From Kibdelosporangium sp. MJ126-NF4 (GTDB taxonomy: Bacteria > Actinomycetota > Actinomycetes > Mycobacteriales > Pseudonocardiaceae): a DNA stretch of 64,000 bases. The notes beneath the pieces were generated by a model, which ran no database searches, was not told the origin of the DNA, and saw nothing but the letters and a program-made list of their open reading frames with translations. The stretch lies in contig NZ_CDME01000011.1 of NCBI RefSeq assembly GCF_000826545.1, positions 646,001 to 710,000 of the forward strand, given 5' to 3'. The translations under genes and the position numbers were made by a program. Below are positions 25,418 to 34,025 of this stretch, piece by piece. How positions within the stretch are numbered: position 1 is the stretch's first letter; every line of letters begins with the position of its first letter.

Positions 25418-25774
25418 GTGCCGACCTATCAGTACGCGTGCACCGTGTGCGATCACCGGTTCGAGCAGGTCCAGGCCTTCACCGACCCTTCGCTGACCGT
25501 ATGCCCCGAGTGCACCGGAAAGCTGCGCAAGCTCTACGGCTCAGTGGGCGTCGTGTTCAAGGGAAGCGGCTTCTACCGAACGGACAGCCGGTCAAAGGCG
25601 ACAAGCACCGACGGCGGAAGCGCCGAGAAGAGCACGGCGAAAGCCGAAAGCTCCACAGCCTCCTCGGGATCATCGTCGTCCTCGAGCAGCGGCACGAAGT
25701 CGGAGTCGTCCTCCAGCTCAAGCTCATCCTCGAGCTCCAGCTCCAGCAGCACCCCGGCGGCAAAAGCCTCCTGA
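25418..25774 (+). CDS. FmdB-family zinc-ribbon protein with poly-serine tail
   Basis: 118 aa from a GTG with GGAGAG upstream. Residues 1-45 form the FmdB/CxxC_CxxC_SSSS zinc ribbon: MPTYQYACTVCDHRFEQVQ, then VCPECTGKLRKLYG, four cysteines in two CxxC pairs. FKGSGFYRTD follows at the domain end. The tail of about 60 residues is almost all Ser with some Thr/Glu/Lys; the serines use mixed codons (TCC, AGC, TCA, TCG), so it is kept at protein level rather than grown by slippage. Function of the family is unclear; it was named as a putative regulator. A short 57-bp gap links it to the cyclo-ligase gene. Confidence 0.88.
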   Translation: MPTYQYACTVCDHRFEQVQAFTDPSLTVCPECTGKLRKLYGSVGVVFKGSGFYRTDSRSKATSTDGGSAEKSTAKAESSTASSGSSSSSSSGTKSESSSSSSSSSSSSSSSTPAAKAS

Positions 25775-27064
25775 CAGCGGCAAAGACATCCCCGGGTGCC
25801 CCCAGGCTGAACGCAGCCCGGGGGCACCGGTCGTTTCGGTATCCGCCAGGCTGCTCTGACGGCCCCCGCTCCGGCAACCGCCAGGCCTGGGGTAGCCGCC
25901 AGGCTCTCGAGCCGAGTGCCCGCTTGCTCGCCCATGGTGGCGGCAGTGGCTGCGGCAAGCCAGCATCGTTTGTGCGTGGATGTTGATGTCGTTCGTCTCA
26001 GGGGCGGTGCGCGCGGAGACCATCGACGACGAGCGACAGCACCCTCCTGGCGGGGCCGAGCGCCCAAACACCTTCGTGATCGCACCCCGACGACCTCGGC
26101 ACTCAGATGTCGTAATCGCTGCTGTCCCCAGGCTCGGTGAACGCCGAGTAGTTGTCGCGGTCGATCGCGACGAGGTCGGGCGCGCCCATGGCGCCGGAGA
26201 CTTGCCGTGCGAGCGTCATGGGCAACGTTTCCGCGGGATCGACGACCGCGGTGGCGGCTGTCTTCCGTGATTTCCGGCCACGCCGAGGCGAGCGCTTTGA
26301 CGAACGTGCGCTGGGCCGACGTTGTACGTCCGCTCCAAGGCACGCCCCGGGCAAGCCTTCCCAGGCGTCACAGCGGATCGCCGCGAAGAGCTCAACCTTC
26401 AGCGGGCTCGCCCACAGTCGCATCGCACAGGCAGAACCAGGCGGTATTCGCCGTCCTGCAGCGACGGTCACGGCAGCCGCACCGCCCACACGTGCGCCGA
26501 CAATCCCGCCGACACCTGTCCGACGACAGCCGAGCGTGCTCGGCGGGTACTCGAACCAGAGTGACAACACTCGCGGCCAGCAGCAGCCACCGTCTCCTGG
26601 GATGACAGCCACCTACCTGCATTCGCGATGCCTATCCCCGCCACTCGGCGCAAGCCACCGCCCCAACTACGACAGCCGCGCCCACCTATGCGGTGACAGC
26701 CCGTCCGCATGTCAGGCGATAGTCCAGCCCGCAACGGCGGGGGTACCCGCACCATGTGACAGCACTCCCAGCCCAGCAGCAGGCATGGACCGGAGTGAAG
26801 ACACTCGCAGCCTGCAGCAGTGGCCACTGTCTCGGGCAATGGCCACTGCAGCCCGTATGCGAGACAGCTACCCCTGTCACTCGGCGCGGGTCATCCCGCC
26901 ACGGCCACGGTGGCTGTCCTGCCGGAGGCGGTCACCATCTCGCGATGGCACTCGCTGTCCTGAGGTAGCGGTCGCTGTCTCGTGCAGTGGCGGGCGCTGG
27001 CCTTGGATCGGATGGTGCGTTCGGGGCGCGGTGGTGGGTTTGTCGGCGCGCCTTTCTTGTGCGT
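25775..27064. other. 1.3-kb stretch without a confident gene
   Basis: Open frames on both strands are long but low-complexity and mutually overlapping, with no recognisable domain. The best fragment is on the minus strand ending at 26103 (RKTAATAVVDPAETLPMTL then ARQVSGAMGAPDLVAID), which reads like the tail of a small protein whose front is missing or frameshifted. The right half is an imperfect tandem duplication (see separate entry). Confidence 0.5.
26559..27026. repeat. Diverged tandem duplication, unit about 234 bp
   Basis: GAGTGACAACACTCGCGGCC at 26559 and GAGTGAAGACACTCGCAGCC at 26793 open two copies that stay alignable through GCAGCAG, CACCGTCTC/CACTGTCTC and CACTCGGCGC (82 and 85 bp in). 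A third partial copy (GTGACAGCACTCCCAGCCCA) lies near 26756. Similarity fades toward the right. No coding frame is shared, so it is taken as non-coding repeat DNA. Confidence 0.5.
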
Positions 27065-27559
27065 TCAGCGGCGGGGACCGCCGGGGAACTGACCGGGGCC
27101 TTGGCCGGGGGCCTGGCCGGGGAACTGGCCTGGGGCTTGACCGGGAGCTTGACCGGGGGCTTGGGCGGGGCGCTGCTGGGACTGGAGCAGGTCGCGGATC
27201 TCCGCGAGGAGTTCGACCTGGGTTGGCTCGGCTGGGCCGGGCTCCTCGCCGCGCTTGCGGCGGTCCTGGATCTTCTTCATCGGCAGCACCAGTGCGAAGT
27301 AGACCACCGCCGCGATCAGGATGAAGTTGATGATCGCGGTGATCACCGCCGCGAAGTCCATGGTGGATTTCGCGTTGCCTTCGACGATCGTCCAGGACAA
27401 ACCGGATACGTTCGAACCGCCGATCGACGCGATCAGGGGGTTCAGGACGCTGTTCACCACCGCAGTGACCACTGCCGTGAACGCGGTGCCCATGACCACC
27501 GCGACCGCCAGTTCCAGCACGTTCCCGCGCATGATGAAGTCTTTGAAACCCTTCAGCAC
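27065..27559 (-). CDS. mscL: Large-conductance mechanosensitive channel MscL
   Basis: 164 aa from the GTG at 27559 (GAGGAG 8 bp before). The MscL core is unmistakable: MLKGFKDFIMRGNVLELAVAVVMG, first membrane helix with the glycine-rich pore, a loop, the second helix IINFILIAAVVYFALVLPMKK, then a basic/acidic cytoplasmic helix (VELLAEIRDLLQ). The tail after residue 130 is an unusual run of P-G-Q tri/tetrapeptide repeats. It releases solutes on osmotic downshock. The SAF-domain gene lies 31 bp upstream on the same strand. Confidence 0.95.
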   Translation of the reverse strand: MLKGFKDFIMRGNVLELAVAVVMGTAFTAVVTAVVNSVLNPLIASIGGSNVSGLSWTIVEGNAKSTMDFAAVITAIINFILIAAVVYFALVLPMKKIQDRRKRGEEPGPAEPTQVELLAEIRDLLQSQQRPAQAPGQAPGQAPGQFPGQAPGQGPGQFPGGPRR

Positions 27560-27590
27560 GGCACAACTCCTCACTCAGCCGAACAGAGAT

Positions 27591-28205
27591 TCACCGGAGA
27601 GTAACGGTCACCTCCCTGGCAAGTGCGGCCGCCGCCACCCGCGGCGCGAGGTCTCGCGGCAGAGCCACCACGACCAGCCGACCTTGCTCACGCTGGCGTC
27701 CGGCCGACGGCTCGGTCGATCGCACCGTCACCACGGTCGCCTCCGACGCGAGCACGGTCTGGTCCAGCGCGACGATGTCGACACGCACTCCCGGCATCAA
27801 CAACCCGGCTACCCCTTCGTCGGCCAGTCGAATCGGGACCGCGGTCGCGTCTGGCGATCTCGCTGTCAGACGGGTGTTCTCCGGCCCGAGCAGACGCGCC
27901 GACGTGATCGGCTCACCGGCCGACGCCGCGCCCGTCAGCAGCTGCCCGGCCACGGCGGACACGTCCGTCAACGCTGCTCGGGGGACCACCGCCGGTGGCG
28001 CTCTGACGAGCTTCAGGTCCGACGCGGACAGCGTGGTGCCCGGGGCGAGGTCGTGCGTGGCGACCAGCATCTCGGCCTCCGCCGACTGGTTGGGCCGCAC
28101 CATCAGGGCCACCGCGAGCAGGAGCAGGACCACTGCGGCGATCCGCCGGAGGGCAACCGTCCGGACCCAGCCCTGGGTTCGGAGTGCTTGGGTCAATCGC
28201 TTCAT
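27591..28205 (-). CDS. SAF-domain protein (CpaB/RcpC-like)
   Basis: 204 aa. A basic N-terminus and one membrane helix (IAAVVLLLLAVALMV) are followed by a SAF domain (EMLVATHDLAPGTTLSASDL, then GQLLTGAASAGEPITSARL). A second RcpC-like beta region carries GVRVDIVAL and a TVRST strand. CpaB/RcpC proteins belong to Flp pilus assembly at the outer face of the membrane, but no other pilus gene is next to it; stand-alone copies next to mscL are common in actinobacteria. Divergent from the TetR gene. Confidence 0.8.
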   Translation of the reverse strand: MKRLTQALRTQGWVRTVALRRIAAVVLLLLAVALMVRPNQSAEAEMLVATHDLAPGTTLSASDLKLVRAPPAVVPRAALTDVSAVAGQLLTGAASAGEPITSARLLGPENTRLTARSPDATAVPIRLADEGVAGLLMPGVRVDIVALDQTVLASEATVVTVRSTEPSAGRQREQGRLVVVALPRDLAPRVAAAALAREVTVTLR

Positions 28206-28323
28206 GCTTCCACGCTGCCGGGTTTTCGGGTCGGTCGACAGGGGGACTGCCCGTGGCTGTGGACAGGTCGTTGGCTGTGGACAACTGGCCCTTGATCCGC
28301 CTCTGTGATTTGACAGGTTGGAC

Positions 28324-28374
28324 TTGAGCAGTTGCTCAAATGTCGGCTAGGCTCTGGTTTGAGCAACTGCTCAA
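28324..28374 (+). promoter_or_regulatory. Twin TetR-type operators around a promoter
   Basis: TTGAGCAGTTGCTCAA (28324-28339) and TTGAGCAACTGCTCAA (28359-28374) are near-identical 16-bp palindromes 35 bp apart centre to centre. The first supplies a -35-like TTGAGC; TAGGCT at 28348-28353, 18 bp later, can serve as -10; the second palindrome covers the start region. The layout suits autorepression of the TetR gene that begins at 28456. Confidence 0.7.
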
Positions 28375-28455
28375 GAGGGGGCTGGGGGATCCGCCGGAAG
28401 GGGAGCGGCCGGATCCCCCAGGAAACCGCTCGGGGACAAGCGAGAGAATGACGGC

Positions 28456-29085
28456 GTGTCCGACACACGGCGCAAGCTGATCGACGGGGCCATCGAGACC
28501 GTGCGCACCGCGGGCATCAGTGGTGTCTCGGCCCGGTCGATAGCGGCGGCCGCCGGTGTCAACCAAGCGCTTGTTTTCTACCACTTCGGCAGCGTGCACG
28601 ACCTGCTCGGAGCGGCCTGCGTGACGCACACACACGCCGCCGTCGAGCGTTTCCAGCCGAAGCTGGACAAGGTGGGCACGCTCAAGGAGCTGCTCGCGGT
28701 CGGCCGCGACCTGCACGTCAAGCAGACCGAGGTCGGCAACGTGACCGTCCTCGCGCAGATGCTGGCAGGTTCGCAGAACGACGAGTCGCTCGCGGAGACC
28801 ACCAGGACGGCCCTGGGCCTGTGGATCGACGCGATCGAGCAGGTGCTGACCCGCGTGCTGGCCACCTCGCCCGCGAAGGACCTGGTCGACACCAAGGGCC
28901 TCGCCAGGGCGGTGTCGGCCGCGTTCATCGGCCTCGAACTGTACGAAGGCGTCGACCCGCACGGAGCGGCACAGGCGCTGGACACCCTCGACCAACTGGC
29001 CGTCCTCGTCGAGGTCGTCGACGAACTCGGCCCGATCGCACGCCGGGCGTTCCGGGCGAAGGTCAAGCGCGCAACGGATCGGTAG
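28456..29085 (+). CDS. TetR-family transcriptional regulator
   Basis: 209 aa starting GTG. The N-terminal HTH is typical: RRKLIDGAIETVRTAGISG, VSARSIAAAAGVNQALVFYHF, GSVHDLLGAA. The C-terminal ligand domain is of the common TetR_C type and its effector is unknown. Two palindromes in its own promoter point to autoregulation; the divergent SAF gene may be a second target. Its 3' end overlaps the convergent epimerase gene by 23 bp. Confidence 0.9.
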   Translation: MSDTRRKLIDGAIETVRTAGISGVSARSIAAAAGVNQALVFYHFGSVHDLLGAACVTHTHAAVERFQPKLDKVGTLKELLAVGRDLHVKQTEVGNVTVLAQMLAGSQNDESLAETTRTALGLWIDAIEQVLTRVLATSPAKDLVDTKGLARAVSAAFIGLELYEGVDPHGAAQALDTLDQLAVLVEVVDELGPIARRAFRAKVKRATDR

Positions 29086-30094
29086 CGAAGCCCTTCACGC
29101 CGTCCGCGAACCCGACTTCGGCTGTATAGCCCAGAACCACACGTGCCCGCGCCGGAGAAGCCACCACATGCCGGACGTCACCGGGCCGCGCGCCACCGAT
29201 GATCCGAGGCAAGGGACCGCCGTACGCCGCGGCGAGTTCGTAAGCCAACTCGCCGACGGTGTGTGGCGAACCGGAACACACATTCACCGGCACGAACCCG
29301 GAAACGGGAGCCTCCAACGCCAGCACGTTGGCCATGGCCACATCCCGGACGTGCACGAAGTCACGGCGCTGGTTGCCGTCCTCCAACACGGTTGGCGCCT
29401 CGCCGCGCTGCAGCGCGGACCGAAACAGCGACGCGACCCCCGCGTAGGGCGTGTCACGGGGCATACGAGGCCCGTACACGTTGTGGTAGCGCAACGCCCA
29501 TACGTTGCCGCCAGCCTGACGCGACCACGCCGACGCGAGGTGCTCCTGAGCGACCTTGGTCGCCGCGTAGGTGCTGCGCGGGTCCAACGGCGCGTCCTCG
29601 TCGATCAGCTCGGACACGAGCGAGTCGCCACAAACGGGGCATGTGGGCTCATATCGCCCGCTCTGCAGGTCCGCGAGCTGCCGGGGACCTGGCCGTACGT
29701 CACCGTGGAACGCACACACGTACCGCCCTTCGCCGTACACAACCATCGACGAGGCCAGCACAAGCTTGCGGACACCGGCCGCGTGCATGGCGGCGAGCAC
29801 CACGGCCGTCCCATGATCGTTGTTGCTCACATAAAGCGGCGCGTCCGACGGGTCAAGACCGTGCCCGACGACGGCAGCCTGGTGACACACCGCGTCCACA
29901 CCGCGCAGCAACCGCGTCACCAGGTCAAGATCCTGCACGTCGCCCCTTACAAGACCGGACGTCCACTCCGGAACACTCGTGTGGGCTTGTGGCAACAAGT
30001 TGTCCAACAGGACCACCTCGTGCCCGCGCCGGGCCAGCAAATCAGCGATATGAGACCCGATGAACCCGGCCCCGCCGGTGAGCAGTACGCGCAT
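29063..30094 (-). CDS. NAD-dependent nucleotide-sugar epimerase/dehydratase with a Cys/His insertion
   Basis: 343 aa from the ATG at 30094 (MRVLLTGGAGFIGSHIADLL); a longer upstream frame is rejected because this is the canonical Rossmann start. Extended-SDR features: TGGAGFIGS, YAATK catalytic Y-x-x-x-K with the preceding STY, and HVRDVAMANVLAL. Between them is an insertion of about 40 residues with VCAFHGD and TCPVCGD, likely a zinc site. The substrate is probably a nucleoside-diphosphate sugar. Convergent with the TetR gene. Confidence 0.85.
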   Translation of the reverse strand: MRVLLTGGAGFIGSHIADLLARRGHEVVLLDNLLPQAHTSVPEWTSGLVRGDVQDLDLVTRLLRGVDAVCHQAAVVGHGLDPSDAPLYVSNNDHGTAVVLAAMHAAGVRKLVLASSMVVYGEGRYVCAFHGDVRPGPRQLADLQSGRYEPTCPVCGDSLVSELIDEDAPLDPRSTYAATKVAQEHLASAWSRQAGGNVWALRYHNVYGPRMPRDTPYAGVASLFRSALQRGEAPTVLEDGNQRRDFVHVRDVAMANVLALEAPVSGFVPVNVCSGSPHTVGELAYELAAAYGGPLPRIIGGARPGDVRHVVASPARARVVLGYTAEVGFADGVKGFATDPLRA

Positions 30095-30188
30095 GTGACC
30101 GACGGTATGGCCGTTATCACCCCCGCACAGCCCACACGGGTCAGACGTCATGGAACGGTCAGATCTCGAAACGGATATGTTTAGGCCC

Positions 30189-30689
30189 ATGGAACGCAGC
30201 GCGCAGCGGTTGGGCAGGGCTCTCATCGTCGTCGTCGACGACCGGATCGCGCACGGTGAGATCGAGGAATCACCGGGTCCGCTCGTGACCGAACTGCTGG
30301 AAGAGGCCGGTTTCATCGTCGACGGGACAGTCGCGGTCGCCGGTGAGGTCGTGGACATCCGCAACGCGTTGAACACCGCCGTGATCGGTGGTGTCGACCT
30401 TGTCGTCACCGTCGGTGGCACGGGTCTGCTGCCGCGTGACGTCACACCGGACGCCACCCAGGGCGTGCTGGACAAGCGAATCCCCGGGATCGCCGAGGCG
30501 CTGCGCTCGTCGGGTCTGGCCGCGGGCGCCGTGGACGCGGGCATCTCGCGTGGCCTGGTCGGCGTGTCGGGCAGCACCCTCGTGGTGAACCTGGCCGGCT
30601 CCCGCGCCGCTGTGCGCGACGGCATGGCCACGCTGTCCTCGCTGGTCCCCTACGTGATCGGGGAGCTGTCGGGATGGGACGGGAACTGA
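30189..30689 (+). CDS. MoaB/Mog-family molybdopterin-binding protein
   Basis: 166 aa from the ATG at 30189; an in-frame ATG at 30150 lacks a ribosome-binding site and would add 13 unlikely residues. MoCF fold: ALIVVVDDRIAHGEIEESPG, LVVTVGGTGLLPRDVTPDAT (the T-x-G-G-T-G molybdopterin motif), GVSGSTLVVNLAGSRAAV. It would adenylate molybdopterin or act in a related step of molybdenum cofactor synthesis. A molybdoenzyme is coded at 35.9 kb. TATGTT about 10 bp before the ATG suggests a leaderless transcript. Overlaps the next small gene by 16 bp. Confidence 0.85.
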   Translation: MERSAQRLGRALIVVVDDRIAHGEIEESPGPLVTELLEEAGFIVDGTVAVAGEVVDIRNALNTAVIGGVDLVVTVGGTGLLPRDVTPDATQGVLDKRIPGIAEALRSSGLAAGAVDAGISRGLVGVSGSTLVVNLAGSRAAVRDGMATLSSLVPYVIGELSGWDGN

Positions 30690-30838
30690 CCCCCGAGGAG
30701 CGGCGCCGCAAGATCGACGAGATCTTCGGCGACGTCCTTCCGGACACGACCAAGGACGAGCGCGACCCGGAGTCTGAGCCCGGCAAGCGCGACGACGACT
30801 GGTACCTGCGCAACAAGCCGCCGCACCACGGCGGCTAG
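30674..30838 (+). CDS. Small conserved-looking acidic/basic protein (54 aa)
   Basis: Begins ATG within the end of the Mog-type gene (16-bp overlap) and ends TAG. The sequence MGRELTPEERRRKIDEIFG, a charged helix rich in Asp/Glu/Arg, is followed by DDDWYLRNKPPHHGG. It has no cysteine and no membrane segment. The clean codon bias and translational coupling argue for a real gene, probably a small cytosolic partner protein. Function unknown. Confidence 0.6.
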   Translation: MGRELTPEERRRKIDEIFGDVLPDTTKDERDPESEPGKRDDDWYLRNKPPHHGG

Positions 30839-30854
30839 GCCGTGTTCACATGTC

Positions 30855-31919
30855 CTAGACGGCCAGCGGCAGGCGGACTTCGAAGCGGCAGCCGGGCCCG
30901 TGATTGAGTGCGGTGATCCGGCCGCGGTGCGCTTCGACCAGGCCTTTCGCTATCGCCAGGCCCAGTCCGGCGCCGACTGGCTCGTCGCCTCGAGGCGCCG
31001 GGGTACGGGCCGCGCTGCCGCGGAAGGCCACGTCGAAGACGCGGCCGATTTCCTGTTCGGGGATCCCTCCGCACGAGTCGTCCACGGAGAGCACCGCGCT
31101 CGTGCCGTCCACGCCGAGTTGCACGGCGACCGTGCCGTCCGGTGGCGTGTGCCTGATCGCGTTCGACACCAGGTTGCGCACGATCCGGGCCAGTTCGGGG
31201 TCACTGCCCAGCACGACCGGCCACTGCCGGGCGTCGGCCACCAGCCGGACCTTCTTGCGGTCGGCCACCGGCTGCTGGCCCGCGAGCGCGTCGCTGACCA
31301 CGTCCTGCAGCGCCACCTCGGACAACGTCAGTTCCAGCGCCCCTGCGGTGATCCGGGACAGCTCGAACAGGTCGTCGACCATGCCGGACAGCCTGCGGGT
31401 CTGCCCGCCGATCCGGCTGGCGTACTCGGCGATCTCACGCGGCTCGGCGACCACGCCGTCGGCGAGCGCCTCGGCCATCGCCCGGATTCCGGCGAGCGGG
31501 GTCCGCAGGTCGTGGCTGATCCACGCGACCAGTTCACGCCGGGACGCCTCGGCCGCGCGTTCCCGCTCGCGCGCCTCCCGTTCCCACACGCTGCGAGCCG
31601 CGATCATCCGCCCGAGCAGGATCGCCGCGGGCAGCGTGACGACCATGACCAGCAGGCACACGAGCAGCATCGTGGTGAGGGTCGTGGTGAACATGAACCC
31701 GCTCACGCCAAGCACCCCGACCACGACAGCCGCCACGGGGATGAGCACCAGCACGGTCAGGTTCGTCGCGAGCCGTCCCTTGCGCAGCAGGTACAGCACA
31801 AGAAGGCCGACGAGCGTGACAGGCACGGTGAACGCGAGCGCGAACGGCAGGATGTGCAGCGCGTGCTCGACCATCGCGCTGAACGGCTCGGTGGAGCCGA
31901 TCATGTCAGGCGCGGTCAT
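30855..31919 (-). CDS. Sensor histidine kinase
   Basis: 354 aa. Two membrane regions occupy the first 105 residues, with almost no extracytoplasmic domain. Then comes a coiled HisKA helix with [16 protein letters not shown] (His136), followed by N-box [11 protein letters not shown] and glycine-rich [18 protein letters not shown] of the HATPase_c domain. Its start overlaps the end of the response regulator gene by 14 bp, so the pair is cotranscribed and coupled. With so little outside the membrane it probably senses membrane state or a membrane partner. Confidence 0.92.
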   Translation of the reverse strand: MTAPDMIGSTEPFSAMVEHALHILPFALAFTVPVTLVGLLVLYLLRKGRLATNLTVLVLIPVAAVVVGVLGVSGFMFTTTLTTMLLVCLLVMVVTLPAAILLGRMIAARSVWEREARERERAAEASRRELVAWISHDLRTPLAGIRAMAEALADGVVAEPREIAEYASRIGGQTRRLSGMVDDLFELSRITAGALELTLSEVALQDVVSDALAGQQPVADRKKVRLVADARQWPVVLGSDPELARIVRNLVSNAIRHTPPDGTVAVQLGVDGTSAVLSVDDSCGGIPEQEIGRVFDVAFRGSAARTPAPRGDEPVGAGLGLAIAKGLVEAHRGRITALNHGPGCRFEVRLPLAV

Positions 31920-32598
31920 AGCGGTACCCCACTCCCCACACGGTCGCGATCCGGACCGGTTTCGCCGGTTCGGCCTCGATCTTCTCCCGCAACCGTCGCA
32001 CGTGGACGGTCACAGTGGACTGGTCGCCGAAGTCCCATCCCCACACCTTGGCCAGCAGTTCGACACGGGAGTACGCCGTGCCCGCGTTGGTCAGCAGGAA
32101 CACGAGCAGGTCGAACTCCCTGGTGGTCAACGGCAGTTCGCTGCCGCGCAACACCGCCTTGCGGGCGCCGACCTCCAGCGTCAGGTCTCCGTCGGTGATG
32201 ACCTGGCTGACCGGCGCGGCGGGCACGGCACGCGCGCGCCGCAGCACGGAGCCGACGCGCAGCGCCAGTTCCCTGGGGCTGAAGGGTTTCGTGACGTAGT
32301 CGTCGGCGCCGAGTTGCAGGCCCGCGATCCTGTTCTCCTCCTCGCCGAGCGCGGTCAGCATCACCACGGGGACCGCGCTGCGCTGGCGGATCCGGCGGCA
32401 CACTTCGAGACCGTCGATGCCCGGCAGCATCAGGTCGAGCACGATCAGGTCGGGTTCGGACCGGGTGAGCAGGTCGAGCGCCCGCTCGCCGTCTCCGGCG
32501 AGAGTCACCTGGTGCCCGGCCAGTTCCAGGTAGCGCCGGACGACGTCGCGGACCGTCTCGTCGTCGTCGACCACCAGCACGTGACCCTGTTCGCTCAT
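31906..32598 (-). CDS. OmpR-family response regulator
   Basis: 230 aa from the ATG at 32598 ([17 protein letters not shown]); longer upstream frames run into the neighbouring membrane gene. Receiver domain: DDD acid pocket, phosphoacceptor in [19 protein letters not shown] threonine and KPFSPREL lysine. The C-terminal winged helix ends with the family signature [13 protein letters not shown] and VWGVGYRYD. Operon with its kinase. Possible target: the upstream membrane gene and the divergent glycosyltransferase operon promoter at 33.9 kb. Confidence 0.93.
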   Translation of the reverse strand: MSEQGHVLVVDDDETVRDVVRRYLELAGHQVTLAGDGERALDLLTRSEPDLIVLDLMLPGIDGLEVCRRIRQRSAVPVVMLTALGEEENRIAGLQLGADDYVTKPFSPRELALRVGSVLRRARAVPAAPVSQVITDGDLTLEVGARKAVLRGSELPLTTREFDLLVFLLTNAGTAYSRVELLAKVWGWDFGDQSTVTVHVRRLREKIEAEPAKPVRIATVWGVGYRYDRA

Positions 32599-32603
32599 CG
32601 CCC

Positions 32604-33881
32604 TCACCAGTTCGTCAGCAGCAGGTGGTTCACCATAAGCGCGGTCGCCGCCTGCGCCGCCAACCACCACCGCTGCCGGGGCAGGAACCCGGCCGCGGGC
32701 ACCAGCCAGACGGCGAACGGCAGCCAGATCCGTTCGACCTCCGATTTGGACAGCCCGGAGACGTCCGCGAGCAGCACGACCACGATCGCGGCCGCCACCA
32801 GCGGAAACCGCCAGGCACGGGGCAGCCCGGCGGCGACCGCGGGCCCGATGACCAGCGTGAGGCACGCCAGGTTCGCCCACACCCAGTACCAGTACGGCCG
32901 GTCGTTCGCGATGCCCTGGTAGTACCGCTCGACGACCAGGTGATAGCCGTCGAACCACCAGAACCCCGCCCACGCGAACACCGCCACGACGACGCAGGCC
33001 GCGAGCACCGCGAGGCCCAGAGTCCGCCAGCTCCGAACCGCGATACACACCACCAACGCCAGCACCGCGATTAAAGCAAGGCCGTACGACAAAAACGCGC
33101 CGAAGCCGAGCAACACCCCGCCTACCATGGCAGACACCCGCGTCCGCAGCGCGAGCAGCGCGATCCCGCACGCCGTGACACCGGCGAACAGCGCGTCCGC
33201 CGAGACGCCCATCCACACCGCACCGGGAAACAGGACGATGAACGGCAGCGTCGCCCGCGCCAACTCGGGCTTGCCCAGCGCTGCGACAGCCACCGGCACG
33301 GCAACCGCCGTGAGCGCCCCGACGAGGACACACAGCACAGCTGCCCAGCCACCACCGGACAGGCCCAACCGGTCCAGCCCCACGAACACGAGCGTGGCCC
33401 CAGGCGGATGTCCGGCGACGTGGGTGATCAGCGAGTCGGGCTGGAAGTCCAGGATCCGCGAGCTGAACGTCCGCAGGAACACGCCGACGTCGGTGATCGC
33501 GGGCACGGCGCTCAGGTACTCGTCCTGACTGGTCAGCTGCCCGGCGACGCCACGCTGCCAGCCGTCGATCAACGCGAGTGACAGGATCCAGCCGACGCTG
33601 GCCACGTACCCGACCACCAACGCGGTACGCCACCGCAGCCGGGACGCCAGGCCGGGCCCCCACGCGACGACAGCGATCGCGACCATGATCGACAAGGGCG
33701 TGCCGATGCCGATGTGCGGCAGCCATTCACCGAGAACAGGCCATTCACCGAACGTGTCCGGCGCGCCGGGAAAGTGGTTGCTTCCGGACAACCGGATGCC
33801 GAAACCGAAACCGACGGCGATGGCGGCGACCAACAGGGCGAGTGCGACCACATCGCCGCGTATCTTCACAGCGCGGGACAC
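32604..33881 (-). CDS. Polytopic membrane protein, GT-C glycosyltransferase-like
   Basis: About 425 aa from a GTG at 33881 (VSRAVKIRGD); the start is not certain because no clear ribosome-binding site is seen. Ten or more membrane helices. An early extracytoplasmic loop (TSQDEYLSAVPAITDVG) and the later loop DFQPDSLITHVAGHPPGATL resemble GT-C mannosyltransferases of actinobacteria, which use polyprenyl-phosphate sugars. The GT2 gene transcribed divergently could supply such a donor. It lies 5 bp before the response regulator gene on the same strand. Confidence 0.6.
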   Translation of the reverse strand: MSRAVKIRGDVVALALLVAAIAVGFGFGIRLSGSNHFPGAPDTFGEWPVLGEWLPHIGIGTPLSIMVAIAVVAWGPGLASRLRWRTALVVGYVASVGWILSLALIDGWQRGVAGQLTSQDEYLSAVPAITDVGVFLRTFSSRILDFQPDSLITHVAGHPPGATLVFVGLDRLGLSGGGWAAVLCVLVGALTAVAVPVAVAALGKPELARATLPFIVLFPGAVWMGVSADALFAGVTACGIALLALRTRVSAMVGGVLLGFGAFLSYGLALIAVLALVVCIAVRSWRTLGLAVLAACVVVAVFAWAGFWWFDGYHLVVERYYQGIANDRPYWYWVWANLACLTLVIGPAVAAGLPRAWRFPLVAAAIVVVLLADVSGLSKSEVERIWLPFAVWLVPAAGFLPRQRWWLAAQAATALMVNHLLLTNW

Positions 33882-33938
33882 GAGCCGAACCGTAGTACCG
33901 CGACGACTCGGCCGCAGTCCCGGACGCGCCGCCGTCAC

Positions 33939-33954
33939 AACTCCGTAAGGAGTT
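33939..33954. promoter_or_regulatory. Palindrome in the divergent promoter region
   Basis: AACTCC-GTAA-GGAGTT, perfect 6-bp arms, between the membrane gene and the GT2 operon. CTCCGTAAG here and TTCGGTAAG at about 33970 form an imperfect direct repeat, the form of site used by OmpR-type regulators. A link to the nearby response regulator is only a suggestion. Confidence 0.4.
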
Positions 33955-34025
33955 CCGCAGACGTCATAATTCGGTAAGCGCCACAACGGGTTCACGGATA
34001 TCCATGATGGACTTGACTTGCATCC

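Noticed and set aside
25573..26343. Minus-strand frame of 256 aa opposite fmdB
   Set aside because: It is largely the antisense of the fmdB serine tail; only a short stretch near 26103 looked protein-like and it has no start.
26152..27324. Plus-strand frame of 390 aa
   Set aside because: It runs antisense through mscL and through the tandem repeat, with Arg/Pro-rich composition and no domain.
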